Positions 39,340 to 53,029 of a stretch of 64,000 nucleotides of DNA are shown piece by piece (within the stretch, counting starts at the first letter, position 1; each line of letters starts with the position of its first letter). The DNA is from Rhodocollybia butyracea. Its lineage: Eukaryota > Basidiomycota > Agaricomycetes > Agaricales > Omphalotaceae. The notes under the pieces were generated by a model. That model was given only the letters and a program-made list of their open reading frames with translations, had not been told where the DNA came from and did not search any database. Location of the stretch: positions 620,001 to 684,000 of the forward strand of contig JADNRY010000008.1 in the NCBI GenBank assembly GCA_015501585.1, given 5' to 3'. Position numbers and translations under genes: made by a program.

Positions 39340-40608
39340 TTAGCAACTTTCGTCCAAAGCATGCCGGCAGTCCTTGAACAGTAGGTGTAGGAGATAAAGA
39401 ATAAAAAACCAATTAAACCGCAATCCCCCATTCGACCTCAGACGAGCAGTTACTCGGGTGCCTGTTAATTGGCTGTAGATGTGGAGCTGTAAGAAAGAAA
39501 ATACGTCAAACAGGATTAGGAAAAGACTTGCCACAACAGAGGTTTCGAGTCTCGAATTAGAGGAGAAGAGATTATTACGATTGTGACGGCGGGAAGAGTT
39601 TGAACTAGACAGAGCCATAGTGTCGCTCGAAGTAGACCTGTGCGCTATTGGGAGCATGAAAGGTTTGGCGGGTGGCGGAGTAGATACAGAATGCGCAATG
39701 CGCTGAGGAAGCAAACTTGTAGAATGTGGACTGTAGTTCTCCATTGAAGATAGAGTAGCAAGTCGTACTGGGGAGCCATATATCAATGGTGTGGATGATG
39801 ATTTTTTCAGAATCGATGATGGGCATGAAGTTTGACGGAATGTGGGGGTAGTTGGGGTGGCTAGCGGTGTGGAGTCCAAAGAGCTGATGGTAGGAGAGGG
39901 CGGCAAAGGAGCAATGGTTGCACTGGGTCGTAGCACTAAAGGTTTGGGAACTCTCTTCCGGATTATGAGAGGGGGAGGCGCAGGGAATAATAATAAAGAG
40001 TCAAAGTCAGCTATTAGAGCCAGAGAATCATCGGACGCGATGGATGAGCGTGGACTTGGAGCGATGTTAGCCACAGATTTGGAAGTATGCAGTGTGGGCC
40101 GGGGTTTAGAAGACCCCCTCCCACGCGGACTAATGTAAGAATCTATCCCAGCTGAACCTGGGCGTATCTGCGGTAGCTTGGGTGTGGAATACATGGATAG
40201 TGACGAGGAGTCCTCATTCACATCGTCCAGGAAGTCTTTCCAAACACCGTCTAGTTCCGGCATACTACGTTTTGCGTTTATTAAATTCCCAACGGGGTTC
40301 GAACGTCGGGGGGTTGGTGATTGTCGTGATTCCATCCTAGGAGGCGCACTGGGAGGCGCTGATCCAATTGGAAGTGCGGCTGCAAGGGATAGATTCAAGC
40401 TAGGAGGTCGCGCAGGACGACGAGGAGGTGTCCGAGGGAGAGCTGCCGTTTGCTTGGGGCCCACATCCTCCGGTACCGATGAGGTCCCAGGACGTTGTTT
40501 AAGGGGAAACAATATCCCTGATCTCGTAGGTGTTATTTGATCTCCGGTGGACTGCTTCGAGCTTCTTTTTCTCCAGCTGCTAGGAGAGAATAGTAGTGTA
40601 CTTTTCAT
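39340..40608 (-). CDS. Ser/Pro-rich disordered protein of unknown function
   Basis: Not recognised. A frame of 422 codons starts MKSTLLFSPSSWRKRSSKQS. Most of it is low-complexity, rich in Ser, Pro, Arg and Thr, with SP/TP sites such as TPPRRPARPPS and SPTPRRSNPVG that could be phosphorylation or SH3-binding sites. A conserved-looking patch is KRSMPELDGVWKDFLDDVNE. The last 70 codons turn hydrophobic (VVASLFLILFDVFSFLQL), but part of that stretch has gt..ag ends and a length of 48 nt, so it may be an intron and the tail may differ. Composition suggests a cytoskeletal or signalling scaffold, without proof. Confidence 0.6.
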   Translation of the reverse strand: MKSTLLFSPSSWRKRSSKQSTGDQITPTRSGILFPLKQRPGTSSVPEDVGPKQTAALPRTPPRRPARPPSLNLSLAAALPIGSAPPSAPPRMESRQSPTPRRSNPVGNLINAKRSMPELDGVWKDFLDDVNEDSSSLSMYSTPKLPQIRPGSAGIDSYISPRGRGSSKPRPTLHTSKSVANIAPSPRSSIASDDSLALIADFDSLLLFPAPPPLIIRKRVPKPLVLRPSATIAPLPPSPTISSLDSTPLATPTTPTFRQTSCPSSILKKSSSTPLIYGSPVRLATLSSMENYSPHSTSLLPQRIAHSVSTPPPAKPFMLPIAHRSTSSDTMALSSSNSSRRHNRNNLFSSNSRLETSVVASLFLILFDVFSFLQLHIYSQLTGTRVTARLRSNGGLRFNWFFILYLLHLLFKDCRHALDESC

Positions 40609-41278
40609 CTCGAGGGGAATGGAGAAATAAAAGCCTGCATGATCTGTCAGTTCTTATAAAAGGAACAAACTAAAGAGTTGGGAATCACAGAAGATAAATG
40701 AATGTTTTCAGATCAAAAAGAATTCATATTGACTGCAGTCTCGCTCGAACATTTGATGACAAGAAAGGAAAACTTTGCTCCTATCTATCGCGGCTTTTGA
40801 GCCTCAGTACAGTACTCCTTACTAGTACTTCCCCGCGTAACGAGTTAGTGGTAATCTATGATCGACGATAGATCGGATGTCAATATCTTTCCCCACAAAC
40901 GGCCCGCCCATTTTTATATTTTCACAACAGACAAAAAAGCAGAAAACACAGGCTTCTTCGAAGCTCCAACGCTCCACTTTCGTTTGGTGTCCGTACGCTT
41001 TAGGCTTCTACGTTCCGAGCTTCAAAATTGAACGTTTCCAGAAACTTTCACGTTTAAGCCTTTGGTCAAGGCCATTGACATGTGACTATAATTAGGTTGA
41101 ACGTTGAGTTCGGACAGTGCATGTCACTGTCCTTCGACAGTCAGTGAGTCAACCTTCATAGTTCGTTCCTTATCCTTCAGGCAGCGAACAACTCCAGGTT
41201 CCGTTGCGGACACAAAGATCTACTGTTGTACGAGCACCGAAAAGGATGCAGACTTCCGTTCTACTCACCAACGACTCT
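40609..41278. other. Intergenic region with hairpin, no gene seen
   Basis: A 670 bp gap between the start of the disordered protein gene and the 3' end of ATE1. It contains a hairpin at 41112-41132 with stem GGACAGTG/CACTGTCC and a 5 nt loop, about 150 bp past the ATE1 stop. Open frames here lack coding character. Confidence 0.4.
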
Positions 41279-43341
<2,063 letters not shown>

Positions 43342-43736
43342 TGCTGTTATAGAGTCTGAAAACCACTGTTTGGAGGAATCGGAGAAGGCCTTAGGACTAC
43401 TAGCCAACGCTGGGCGATTACTTGGGATGGTGAACATCATTGGGAACCACAGACCAGGTGAGCACTCACCAGCACCTACTGGCCCTTGGAACGCCGTCAC
43501 GTCAACTTAGAATGTGCGGCTTAGTGTAGTATGATGGACCCCTCTAGTGGAAATTTCTGTTAAAAAATTCTAGCCGAATATGCTCGAGCTTGGAATTGAT
43601 ATTACATTCTTCTAAGACTTCCGATATGTCACAGCTGATTGAGGAAAAAAAAATCGAAATAGGCGAGAAGTTCAAAGCTTGGTTCAAAGAAGCTTTAGCG
43701 CGCAATCGCGTGGCACGTGACATCACTTTAGACTCT
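43342..43736. promoter_or_regulatory. Divergent promoter: ATE1 / DAD4
   Basis: A 395 bp gap between divergent start codons. From 43590 a frame stays open and in phase with DAD4, so its right part could be a 5' leader or extra coding sequence. No clear motif is seen. Confidence 0.4.
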
Positions 43737-44071
43737 ATGGAAAACCCCCATGCCGAACGTCAAGCTGTTCTTCTTGAGCGTATTCTGAAGAACACAGTAC
43801 GTACTTTTTCTCTCTGCTTTCTGAACAACGCTCCTTACCTGCATTCCAGTCGAAATGTACCGAGACTATACTCGAGCTCAATAAATGCATGGAGGTTTGC
43901 ATTACTGCTTACGCGTTTCTCTCTCAAGGGTCTTGAACTATCACTTTCCTGTAGGAAATCCTCCAAGCAAACGTCTATCTGCAAACTGCAGCCGATCTGT
44001 CGATCAAGTACAGAAAGAACGTCCAGTACAATCTTTCTGCTGCGAAAGACCAATCCCAGCAAAAGTCTTGA
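43737..44071 (+). CDS. DAD4: DASH/DAM1 complex subunit Dad4
   Basis: Small subunit of the DASH ring that couples kinetochores to spindle microtubules. Three exons give MENPHAERQAVLLERILKNT, then SKCTETILELNKCMEEILQA and NVYLQTAADLSIKYRKNVQY, ending KDQSQQKS, about 75 residues. MENPH at the start and YRKNVQYNL near the end are hallmark Dad4 blocks; the whole is a predicted coiled coil. Introns follow KNT (donor gtacgt) and ME (donor gtttgc). The frame is open upstream for 49 codons with possible starts at 43590 and 43626, but the family start fits 43737. Confidence 0.92.
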
Positions 44072-44652
44072 GGCAGCCGATGTCCGTTTGACTCGAAGAC
44101 TATAATACATTTACGCTCACAGGCGTTCAAATCCGTGTCATGTGAAGGCTTTGAAGGCTTTGTAGGGAAACGAGCCAATGGCATGTAATAGCAGGGTTTT
44201 GTATGCAAGACAGATGTCTACATTACTGGATATAGTGGAAACCAATGCTCCTTTCGGAAATACGTCGACGGCAGATTCGATTTATGATACAGCCGAACTA
44301 AGAAGAATACTTATCTGCATGGCGAGGGAAAATGAAACGGAAGTCCAGGTGTAATAGGAAACCTAGCTTTGGCCAGCCTGAATTTGGCAAGATCAGCGAA
44401 AGTGTGTTAACAGTACAGATATTGCGACATATGTTCTAATTAATGCAAAACGGGTAAAGACATGGAATAATACAGCATGGATGAGAGATGGAGTGATATA
44501 GTAGTCATAAAGAGAAAGAGATCAAGTCCTTGTCAACTCAAGTACTAAGAATAAACCTGTATTGTATGAAGATCATGAGGGTATCGAAACCAAAAAAATG
44601 AACGTATACCTACACTGACTATAGGTGTGAAAGAGATAGCTGCAGCATTACG
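44072..44652. other. Convergent 3' region, no gene seen
   Basis: A 581 bp gap between the stops of DAD4 and the PROPPIN gene. It is AT-rich without coding-like frames or clear repeats. Confidence 0.4.
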
Positions 44653-46173
44653 CTAACTCCAACCATCCCACCTCCCATAGCGCCGAAACTCTTGTAGTTT
44701 ACACTTGCTCGCATTAGATTCACTATCCTTATCTCTCTCCTTCTCTTTCCCTTTACTTCGTTCACTTCTTATTGAAGAGATACTCGAAGACCGTGCATGA
44801 GAATCTTTCGTGGATGACGAGGATGGGCCTGGTTTTGGTATAGATAATCGATACCAGCCACCAGCATAAGTCAGCGCTATGAGCTGATATTCCCTAGACC
44901 GTGAAGAATCTGAAGAATCTTCCGATGAAACCTCGATCCAGCCTACGACGCACCGTTCCTCGTCTGGGATATCTTCTGTCGCGGACCGGGATGCTGCAGT
45001 TGTAGCAGAAAGGGATATATGGGATGATTGGACAGGGATCCGGTACTGGGCGTAGGACCATTCAGATTCAAAGTATTTGGGTAGAGGTAGGTACGGAGCA
45101 AGGGGTGAAAAGGTGGATTGTCGGTTTCTCAGGAGAAGAGTATGAGTATGGCATTCGGATAACTATGAGACAGGTTGGCAACTCACGAAGCAGCTGAAAG
45201 CAAAGTAAATAGATGAACAGTGCCTTTATCACTCCATACACAAAGTTCCTGCTCGTCTGGCCGAAAAGCCACTCCAAATATATCGGCTTTATCGGTTCCT
45301 CTGCGAAACTCTCTTACGAGCTTCCCAGTCAGCGAGTCCCATATTCGTACAAGCGTGCCTCGCGAAGAAGTGGTGGCAAGTAATCGGCCAGATGGTGGCA
45401 CAGATAACGTAGTAAGCGCAGTCGTATGAGCGGCAATTATAGATACAGGATATTTCTCTGGAGGTGGGGGCGGTTTCTTTGGTATTAACGAGGGAGGAGG
45501 ATCTTTGAGTGGCGGTGGGGGACAAGGAGGAAGGTGGATTAGCTGGACATGACCCATTTGTCGGCCAGGAATTGCTAGTAGCGTAGCATGTGCTCCGGAT
45601 GCCAGTACAACTAGGCCTGTGAACAAAGGATAAGAACTACGTTGAAATTTGACAAGATTCACTTACCTCTGGGGTTATCACAAGTATCCCATTCCTGATA
45701 TCTAGTGATCTGACGCCCAACTTCGAAAACAACAACTCTCCTTCGCAAAGAAACCGCCAGCCAGCCTCGTCTGCAGGCGAATCCACGTACTCGTTCACGG
45801 AATTCCAGCTCAGCTACTTCGCAACCCATAACATCGTCCCATAAAATCACTTTGTTCGGAGGATATAGAGGACTTCGACCGCCACCAAGAAGGAACAAAA
45901 GAGACGATGTGTGCATGGGCATTACTGCAGCTAGTGTGCCCCCAGACAATTCTGAAACAATATCAGCAAGTCTTGATTTGTTAGCAGCAGTTGATATGTA
46001 CCGCGTTTCCGTATCAGCTTCAGAGGCCATGCTTTGTATACGGCAAAGCCAGCAGGTGAACATGTTGTGAATATCTCGCAGTCTGCATCGAGCCGAGTAT
46101 CAAATATGTGAACCGGATTTGTCGCTGTAATCGAATGCCGGGCCAGATTCATCGAGGTTAGTGGTAACGACAC
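44653..46173 (-). CDS. HSV2: PROPPIN WD40 protein (Hsv2/Atg18 family)
   Basis: Beta-propeller that binds PI3P and PI(3,5)P2 on membranes in autophagy. It starts MSLPLTSMNLARHSITATNP; the next Met (46152) is also possible. An early block is DCEIFTTCSPAGFAVYKAWP. The lipid-binding motif is in TGKLVREFRRGTDKADIFGV (FRRG). The next blade is PSGRLLATTSSRGTLVRIWD and the protein ends EFRRYGRWDGWS, the typical C-terminal block of Hsv2-type PROPPINs. A Pro-rich insertion (HLPPCPPPPLKDPPPSLIPK) sits between blades. A Ser-rich loop lies near the end. The stop is at 44653-44655. Which yeast paralogue it matches best (Hsv2 or Atg18) is not certain. Confidence 0.85.
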
Positions 46174-46378
46174 AAGTCATAGTATCTGCACGTGTTATCG
46201 ATCTCATTTTAGTAAAACTTGAAGAAGAAATGCTAGCGCTCCTATGTATGCATGTGCGTATAAATATGGTACAGATGGTAGCAGACGAGAATATGTAGGG
46301 CTAAACATGTAGCGAGAAGTGTTCGTAAAACCTTTGAAGCATACATCGTCCATTGTTCATTCAACCTCGTGTAGCAAA

Positions 46379-47709
46379 CTACGCTTTGGTAGTAGTGTTT
46401 GCCAAACGCGGGGCAGTGCTGTTCGTGATATTCGTAGGGTTCCAAGATTTGGGTGGACGAAGGTCAACATGGGCAAGTTGCTGTCGAGCGGCTTTAAATT
46501 CAAGCTCTTCAGCCTGGTTCTGAGCCAAAAGAGCAGCTCGGGCCTCTGCTTGTCGTTGAAGCTCAGCCTCGGATTCATCTGACAGATAGTCTGTGAAGCC
46601 ACCGTCCGAGGTAACTGTGCTGTCAGAAAGTGAATCTGAACCTCCGCCACTGCTCGAGGCGCTGGATAAACTGTCGTCCTTTTTGGTAGTAGAACGAGTG
46701 ACGCTAGCAATGGTACTGCGGACAGGCGTCAAGGTTTTGGGCGGGGGGGCAGGACCAGTAGTAGTGTTACTACGACGACGTTCTGGAATAGACACGGTCA
46801 CTTTACTCGTGGGAAGGGTGGACGAACGGGAGTCTGGTGAACCTTTGCTGGTAGGTAGCGGCGCGCGACTAGCAGAGTTGCGTCTTGGCATCGTGTTGAA
46901 ATCTAGATCAAGATGCTTTCGAGATGGAGAAGACTGAGCCGAGTTACTCGTAGCCCTTTCTTTCTCCGGAGTGTCACGACGACCTAGTTCCGCAGTAACA
47001 GCGGCGGAAGTGGATTTCGAAAGTGTGGCGGTGGGTGTTTTAGGGCTTCCAGATGTACGAGTCTTGCTCGCAGCCGACACGGGTTTAACAACAGCTTTGG
47101 TGGGAGGACTGCTTCCGCCGCCGCTATTTCCACCGCTGTTCTTGCGGTCCAACGGCGGCATAGACTGTTTGGTCGACGGACGACTTCCGATAGTGAGTCC
47201 ATCCAGGATAGTCTTGATTTCAGGAGGAATGGGAATATGGTGAACGATACTGACAGATCGCCAATCGGCAGCCTGAATCATCCGATATTCACTCTGGGCT
47301 GGTGGGCGACAGCATCCAGGCCAACCGGGATTAACAGTCCCAGATGACTTTTGGGAAGCATTCGACCTGGCCCACTGAGAAAGAGTTGGTATAAACAACG
47401 TGACAGTAGATCGAGTATGCACACACCTTGCAGTAGCCACACCCATTGAACCAATCAACTGGTTACAGTAAGTAAAGATGAGCGACGACAGGACTAGATA
47501 TATACCTTCTGCATTCTTAAGATAGAGGGCATCGAGCTGAGGATGAAGAGTACGGTTTCGACAAACTTCTCGTACGTGTGGACATCTGGTGACGATGAGG
47601 AGCGACAAAATGGAGCTAACTTGTTGATAACGCACCTGGAATGGGGAAAGACCTTGCACATTGGACAGACATTGACAGCCTGACTTACAGAACCTTCTGG
47701 GTAGCACAT
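46379..47709 (-). CDS. Conserved Cys-rich basidiomycete protein, function unknown
   Basis: Not assigned to a known enzyme. Joined exons start MCYPEGSVRYQQVSSIL. The first third has paired Cys in TRCPHVREVCRNRT and WFNGCGYCKWARSNASQKSS, then GWPGCCRPPAQSEYRMI. This could bind zinc. The remaining 300 residues are Ser/Thr/Pro-rich and probably disordered (TPTATLSKSTSAAV, KTLTPVRSTIASVTRSTTKK). An acidic coiled-coil-like stretch SDESEAELQRQAEARAALLA follows near the end. The stop is at 46379-46381. Three short introns (after EGS, AE and CK) are inferred. I recall similar WFNGCGYCKWAR proteins only in Agaricomycetes, but have no alignment. Confidence 0.65.
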
Positions 47710-48046
47710 AGTTTGAATGAAGCGGAAAACGAGAGGAACAAGTTCTGGGTATAAGAGTGAGAGAAAGAAGGCTCTAAGTCTGGCATGTGGACCGGTTTAA
47801 TGAAATGGTGATCAGTAAAGTCATGATGTACAAGTTGAGAGTTTCAAGCTGTGGATTAACAACTTGGAAATTACAGCAGAAAATAATGTCCCTGTAGATC
47901 TCCCTGTCTCTATATACGCCAATACACGAGGCCTTTTATTTTCACTCGTGTATACGCCTTGAGGCAAATTGCCTTTTTCACAAAGCTATCAAACAACGGG
48001 ATTCCGGCACCGCCCATACTAACCTTTTCTTTCTATCATCTCCATC
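47710..48046. promoter_or_regulatory. Divergent promoter: Cys-rich protein / NCS1
   Basis: A 337 bp gap between divergent start codons. No TATA box, palindrome or repeat stands out. Confidence 0.35.
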
Positions 48047-48814
48047 ATGGGCAAATCACAGTCGAAGCTTTCGCCAGAACAGCTGGCAGATTTGCAAAAG
48101 AATACTTACTGTAGGCAATGTCGTTTAGCTCGCTTTTCTTCTCTAATTTTGCTCATAGTCGATAAGAAAGAGTTACAGCAGTGGTAAATGAATGCGCAGT
48201 CCTTTCTCCCTCCCTAATCTTATTCGGTACAGGTACAAGGGATTTCGGAAAGATTGTCCTTCAGGCCATCTCGACAAGACTGAGTTTAGCCGAATATACA
48301 AACAGTTCTTTCCCTTTGGCGATCCCGGAGAGTTTGCCGATTATGTCTTCAACGTATTCGATGAGAACAAGAATGGCACAATAGACTTTAAGGAATTCAT
48401 TTGCGCACTCAGTGTTACCAGTAGAGGAAGGTTAGATGAGAAATTGAAATGTAACAGTCTCTATTTTTTCCCTTCTTACTTTCCTCATCCGGCTTGTAGG
48501 GGCGTTCCAGCTCTATGACATCGACAAGGATGGCACAATTACCTATGATGAGATGCTCCAGATAGTACAATCGATATACAAGATGACTGGAGAGATGGTT
48601 AAACTTCCATCGGATGAAGATACACCGGAAAAGGTTAGCTGCTATTTGCCACCATTCTTGCTTTGGCTCATCTTTTCTCAAGCGGGTGGACAAGATCTTC
48701 AGGAATATGGACCGAGATAAAGATGCCAAACTCACGTTTGACGAATTTGTGGAAGGAAGTAAGCAGGATCCTACGATTGTACAGGCGCTCTCGTTGTACG
48801 ATGGGTTGGTTTAA
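48047..48814 (+). CDS. NCS1: Neuronal calcium sensor / frequenin-like EF-hand protein
   Basis: Calcium sensor that activates phosphatidylinositol 4-kinase at the Golgi (Frq1/NCS-1). The N-terminus [20 protein letters not shown] has Gly2 and Ser6 for N-myristoylation. Three canonical EF-hand loops are visible: [26 protein letters not shown] and [13 protein letters not shown]. The first EF hand ([13 protein letters not shown]) lacks calcium ligands, as usual. The protein ends [12 protein letters not shown] with TAA at 48812-48814, about 190 residues. Introns join in frame, for example QQW|YKGF and LKW|AFQLYDI. Confidence 0.95.
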
Positions 48815-48999
48815 GAGTTGGTGAGTAAATGCCTTCGTACGGGTTCCTTTTTCTTACTTGATCTAGATTGTATGATTGTATGATTTATCTGGAAGTTTTT
48901 TATTTGTACGGACGGCATTACATGTGTATAGGACTTCGTTGCGATGTAGCCATTATTCTCAATGCCAATACTATTAGCCCAGGACATAAATTACAAGGT

Positions 49000-50063
49000 T
49001 TACAGTTTCCCGTATTTGCGGAGCAGCCGCGTTTCTACGTCGTCTCCCATCCACGAATACGTCCCTTCAGCGAAAGCGAGATTGTCTTTCTCAGCCTTGA
49101 ACAGCTTGACATAATCTTGGGGTTGTCCGGGCTGTCCACCAGCTCCAGCGAATGGAGAAGCCATCATGGTTTGGGAAGAGTCTGCGGCGGCTATGAAATC
49201 ACGTTAAGAATATGAAGAACGACAAGAATCACAGCGAACGTACAGTTATCGCTTCCGAGAATAAGACGGTATAACCCGTTCAAGCCAAAAAAGTTGAGAA
49301 AGTACCATGACAAGGAAGATACCCATCTAACATCCATGTCTGGTGTTTCTATTCCTCTCTGAAGCATGGATTTGAAGCCAAGGGTAAGCGGAAAAGGTAG
49401 TTTTACTGAACAGATCGTTAGTCAGTCACGATGATACGAAAAACAGAGCAAGAACGGACTAAGCACAAAGCCCTGAAAGAAGAAATTAATCCATCCCATT
49501 ATGACCATCTGCGGAACCATCATGACCATCTGAGTTTTCATGCCCGCCATCATTCCGTCCATAGCAGCGGGGTCACTCATTGGATTGGGAGGAGTGGAAG
49601 GTGCATCGCCTTTCGGAGGTCCATCCTTGAGATACGTTCCAGCGTCAAATGCTGCTGCAAGATGAATAGATATCGAGCGATAGAATGTCGGAGGAATGGA
49701 AGAATTAGCGGAGGTTGCTCGAAGAATTTGAGAACGAGCCAAGGCGCGTCTGAAATGCAAGTTTTTATGCAACGAACACAAGTACACGCGTCACCTACTG
49801 TTCACGGATGGCAGCTTTAGGAAGCTTCTTTGGAGATGATTGTAAAAGCAGGACGACGTAATGTCTTAATATTCCTACTAGAATCTGAGCAACAAGTCAG
49901 CTTGAATGGCTGGAGCTAAGAGAAATAACTGACCATGACCAAAGTGATTGGGAAAAGTACCCAATCCCGTATTTGCGGGTCGAGATACAGCGAAACTCTG
50001 TGTTATCCTCAGCTTTCATTCGTTTTGACCAAAAAACTTTTTTACTTACGCTGGGCTCGACAT
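49000..50063 (-). CDS. EMC3: ER membrane protein complex subunit 3
   Basis: Core subunit of the EMC insertase in the ER membrane (Oxa1/YidC-like superfamily). Joined exons start [20 protein letters not shown], then [20 protein letters not shown]. The cytosolic part has [20 protein letters not shown]. The second hydrophobic block is [20 protein letters not shown] and the third lies near [20 protein letters not shown]. It ends [11 protein letters not shown] with TAA at 49000-49002. Length of about 265 residues is normal. The start codon lies 114 bp from the start of divergent VTI1. Confidence 0.93.
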
Positions 50064-50177
50064 TGTGGTGTGGAAAGATGGTTACTCAATTGTATGCCGA
50101 AGGCACTTGCGCAGTCAGCGCTTATTTTCTTCCTGCTTTACACCACAACCTTTCCCTGGCGGACAACTCTTAACGAT

Positions 50178-51075
50178 ATGGATACCTCGCCCACAGCTCT
50201 CTTTGACTCTTACGAGCAGGACTTTAAACAGTTTATCCAGATAATTTCCGAAAAGTTGGAAGCGGATGAGAATCAAGATGGTGGTAAGCTTGTGGTCTCT
50301 AGCTTCTCATACTCGATGAACTTAGCATCTACGCAGAGCAGCGCAAAGCAACACTACGGCGTGTAGAAATGGAGCTTGACGAAGCCGACGAGATGGCAAG
50401 TCTTATTGGTCATATTTCGAAGCAATTTCTTATTGTCCGTCTCAATAGGTTTCTCAAATGGACATTGAGATTCAAGGAATTCCTCAATCCCTACGCCCGG
50501 GTTATCAGACTCGTCTCAGAACTGCCAAAGCTGATCTTTCCCGGTTCAAGAAAATGTTCAAGGACGTTTCGGCTCAACTCGCCCGAGCTAGTCTTTTGGG
50601 TTCCTCTTCTCCTCGTCCATATTCCTCAGACGACCCATATGGATCCTCCACGGATCGCTCACGCCTGCTTGCCGGTACAGCAATACTAGAAGACGGCACA
50701 AAGCGACTACAGGACTCGCATAGACTCGCACTAGAGACGGAGGAACAGGGTGCCGATATTTTATTGAATCTTCGACAGCAACGAGAACAGATTGAGAACT
50801 CGAGGGGCACGGTGAGGGATTTTTCTGATCTCCAATGCCTACATGCCCTAACAGTTTTTACAGCTCGAAATGGCAAATAGTTCGATTTCTCGTGCTTCAA
50901 ATACGCTAACGGGGATGATTAGAAGGTAGAATTGCCTTTTACTCTATCCTCCAAGTGTCGAATTAACCATAGATTTTGGTAACCAGGATGTATCAGCAAC
51001 GGTTTGTGACGGGAGCCATCATCGCTATTCTCGTACTTCTTATCATCATCGTGGTTTGGAGCAAGCTCAGTTAAT
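50178..51075 (+). CDS. VTI1: v-SNARE Vti1
   Basis: Qb-SNARE for Golgi, endosome and vacuole fusion. It starts MDTSPTALFDSYEQDFKQFI. The N-terminal Habc part includes ENQDGEQRKATLRRVEMELD and SLRPGYQTRLRTAKADLSRF. The SNARE motif runs from about DGTKRLQDSHRLALETEEQG to GMIRRMYQQRF. The C-terminal anchor is VTGAIIAILVLLIIIVVWSK and the protein ends with TAA at 51073-51075. The first intron has donor gtaagc and its acceptor is read as tacgcag. About 220 residues, as in the family. Confidence 0.94.
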
Positions 51076-51730
51076 CTCTCACTGGACCGTTGTACTTTAT
51101 CTATCTATTCTTTTGTATATCAGGATTGCTCAGTATTCTCCGTTGCGTTCCATAAATGTGCTTTTTCAGGCTTCAAGTCGTTTATTGTCGGTGCTCCAGC
51201 GAGGACAACGTGACTAGTACTGACGGACCTCGCCCGTACCGCAATACCAAAGATATGACGCCTATCGCAGCCGTTCCCTGGCATTGAGTTCCACTCCAGT
51301 CCAAATCCTCCTGTCAGTGCTAGTACTATTTGCGTAGGAAGTGATGAAGCGATCGCACAAGGTGGAGATACAGGGAAAAAGTTTACGGAAAACTATTAAG
51401 GTTCAACGTTCAGTATCGCACTTCCTTTCATTCGTTTCCAATAGCTAAAGAAGATGCGGCGTGCCTCATGAGATACTTGGTTACTTCGCACATACTTTTC
51501 GGTAGCCCGTGATTTTGTTGAGCCGTTTTAACTGAGGCCACCAGTCTTTCCATGTGCACCTTTGATATTGCCATCCGAAAAATCAGTATGGGGCTCTCCA
51601 TTCAAGTTGAGCTAAAACTTCATTTCCATTCCCTCCGGCCTTGTCCAGGTAAGGCTCCTGTCGTTACTCGCTCTGAAAGCCTGCATACTTAGTAGGAGCG
51701 CTACACGTTCTTTTCCTTTAGCCCACTATC
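51076..51730. other. Intergenic region with possible 5' UTR intron
   Basis: A 655 bp gap upstream of the GH16-like gene. Near its right end, gtaaggctcctgtcg to catacttag (about 51650-51691) has good splice-site ends, so an intron in the 5' leader is possible. The rest shows no coding frame. Confidence 0.35.
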
Positions 51731-52874
51731 ATGATGTTCCCTGTCCGAGCTTCGAGTTACCTCCTGTTGCTAGTGGTGATTTATGGCGTCTTCGATATCG
51801 CTGCAGGTATCAGTTGCGCCTGCGGATATGTAGACAACCAAGGTCATTTATGGAGAGAAGCAATTGTCAGCGATTTCACTCAAGACGCGGGCGCGATTGC
51901 AGCCCTGGGCAGTGATTGGATTATCGCCTCTGATAATGAACCTCAATCTGGAACTGCGACCGCTAATATTCAGTATGTCACGGCGAATGTGATGCAGTTC
52001 AACGATGCTCTGGGGATCCAAGCTAGTGCCGTAAGCTCATGCTTTACATTACTCTACGTCTACTAAATCCAGATGCGTTTCCAGTTCATTGGTGGTAGTA
52101 ATGTTGACTGTGGGGAAATCTTCACGGAGCGGGACGATATTCTCTTTGGCACGTTCCGCATGCGTGCCGTGGTCCCCACAGTACCAGGAGTGGTTTTTGG
52201 TAAATTATATCCACTTATGTCGCGATACAGTCATTATTATTCTTACCCAATGGCAGGTTTCTTCTCCTTCAGATCCGACACTGAAGAACAGGATATCGAA
52301 TTCCTTTCTTCCGATACAAACTTTTTCCAGCAGGTCCATTATACTAACCAACCGGGAACCGTGAATGGAGTTGTCAACACAGCAGCCGCCAAAGATGTAG
52401 AAATCAACGGCGCAGACTTTACGTATGTATTTAGCGTACATCTTTGAAAAGTGGGTGCGTGTGGTTGAAGCTTATTATCCTTGAACAGTGCCTTTGGTGA
52501 ACACCGGTTTGATTGGCTCCAGTCAGAGACGAGCTATTACTACAATTCAGCCTTAGAATCGGTACGTAGACTCCTTTTGTTTCTCCAGCAAATATTGACT
52601 TGTGCAGACCATTTCTGTAAATGTCCCCACTGTTGGTTCCGAGATTGTGGTGAATGTTTGGTCCAACGGGTGAGTTGGTTTCCCAAAATCTTGACGCAGA
52701 ACCCTGAATGTATACTCCTTCAGTGACCCGGCATTCAGCAAAGGTCCACCAACCTCGAATGCAATCGCTACGCTGCAATACCTCAAGCTCTACTTCAACT
52801 CTACCACGTTCACAGAGGCTGAATTCAACTCCGCATGCAGCGCTGCGGGAGACGTTGCGCAGTGCGGCATCTAA
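51731..52874 (+). CDS. Secreted GH16-like glycoside hydrolase
   Basis: Probably acts on beta-1,3/1,4-glucans or cell-wall glucan. The start MMFPVRASSYLLLLVVIYGV is a signal peptide with cleavage near AAGISC. The catalytic motif is EEQDIEFL, matching E-x-D-x-E of family GH16 (nucleophile and acid/base Glu). Other blocks are VDCGEIFTERDDILFGTFRM, VVFGFFSFRSD, FGEHRFDWLQSETSYYYNSA and ATLQYLKLYFNSTTFTEAEF. It ends CSAAGDVAQCGI with TAA at 52872-52874. Six or so introns are inferred. The short C-terminus with Cys fits fungal single-domain GH16 proteins. Substrate is not determined. Confidence 0.85.
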
Positions 52875-53029
52875 GTTCTTAGGTCAGTTATAAGGGATCT
52901 ATGCTAGTTTATTGTGTCTACTTGACAACTGTTTTACACACGTACAACGCAGCGTGAAGTGAAAACACGCACAAGAAAAAAAAGAAAGCGATAGAGATAA
53001 AGTACGATGAATGAAAAAAAGAATCCAAA

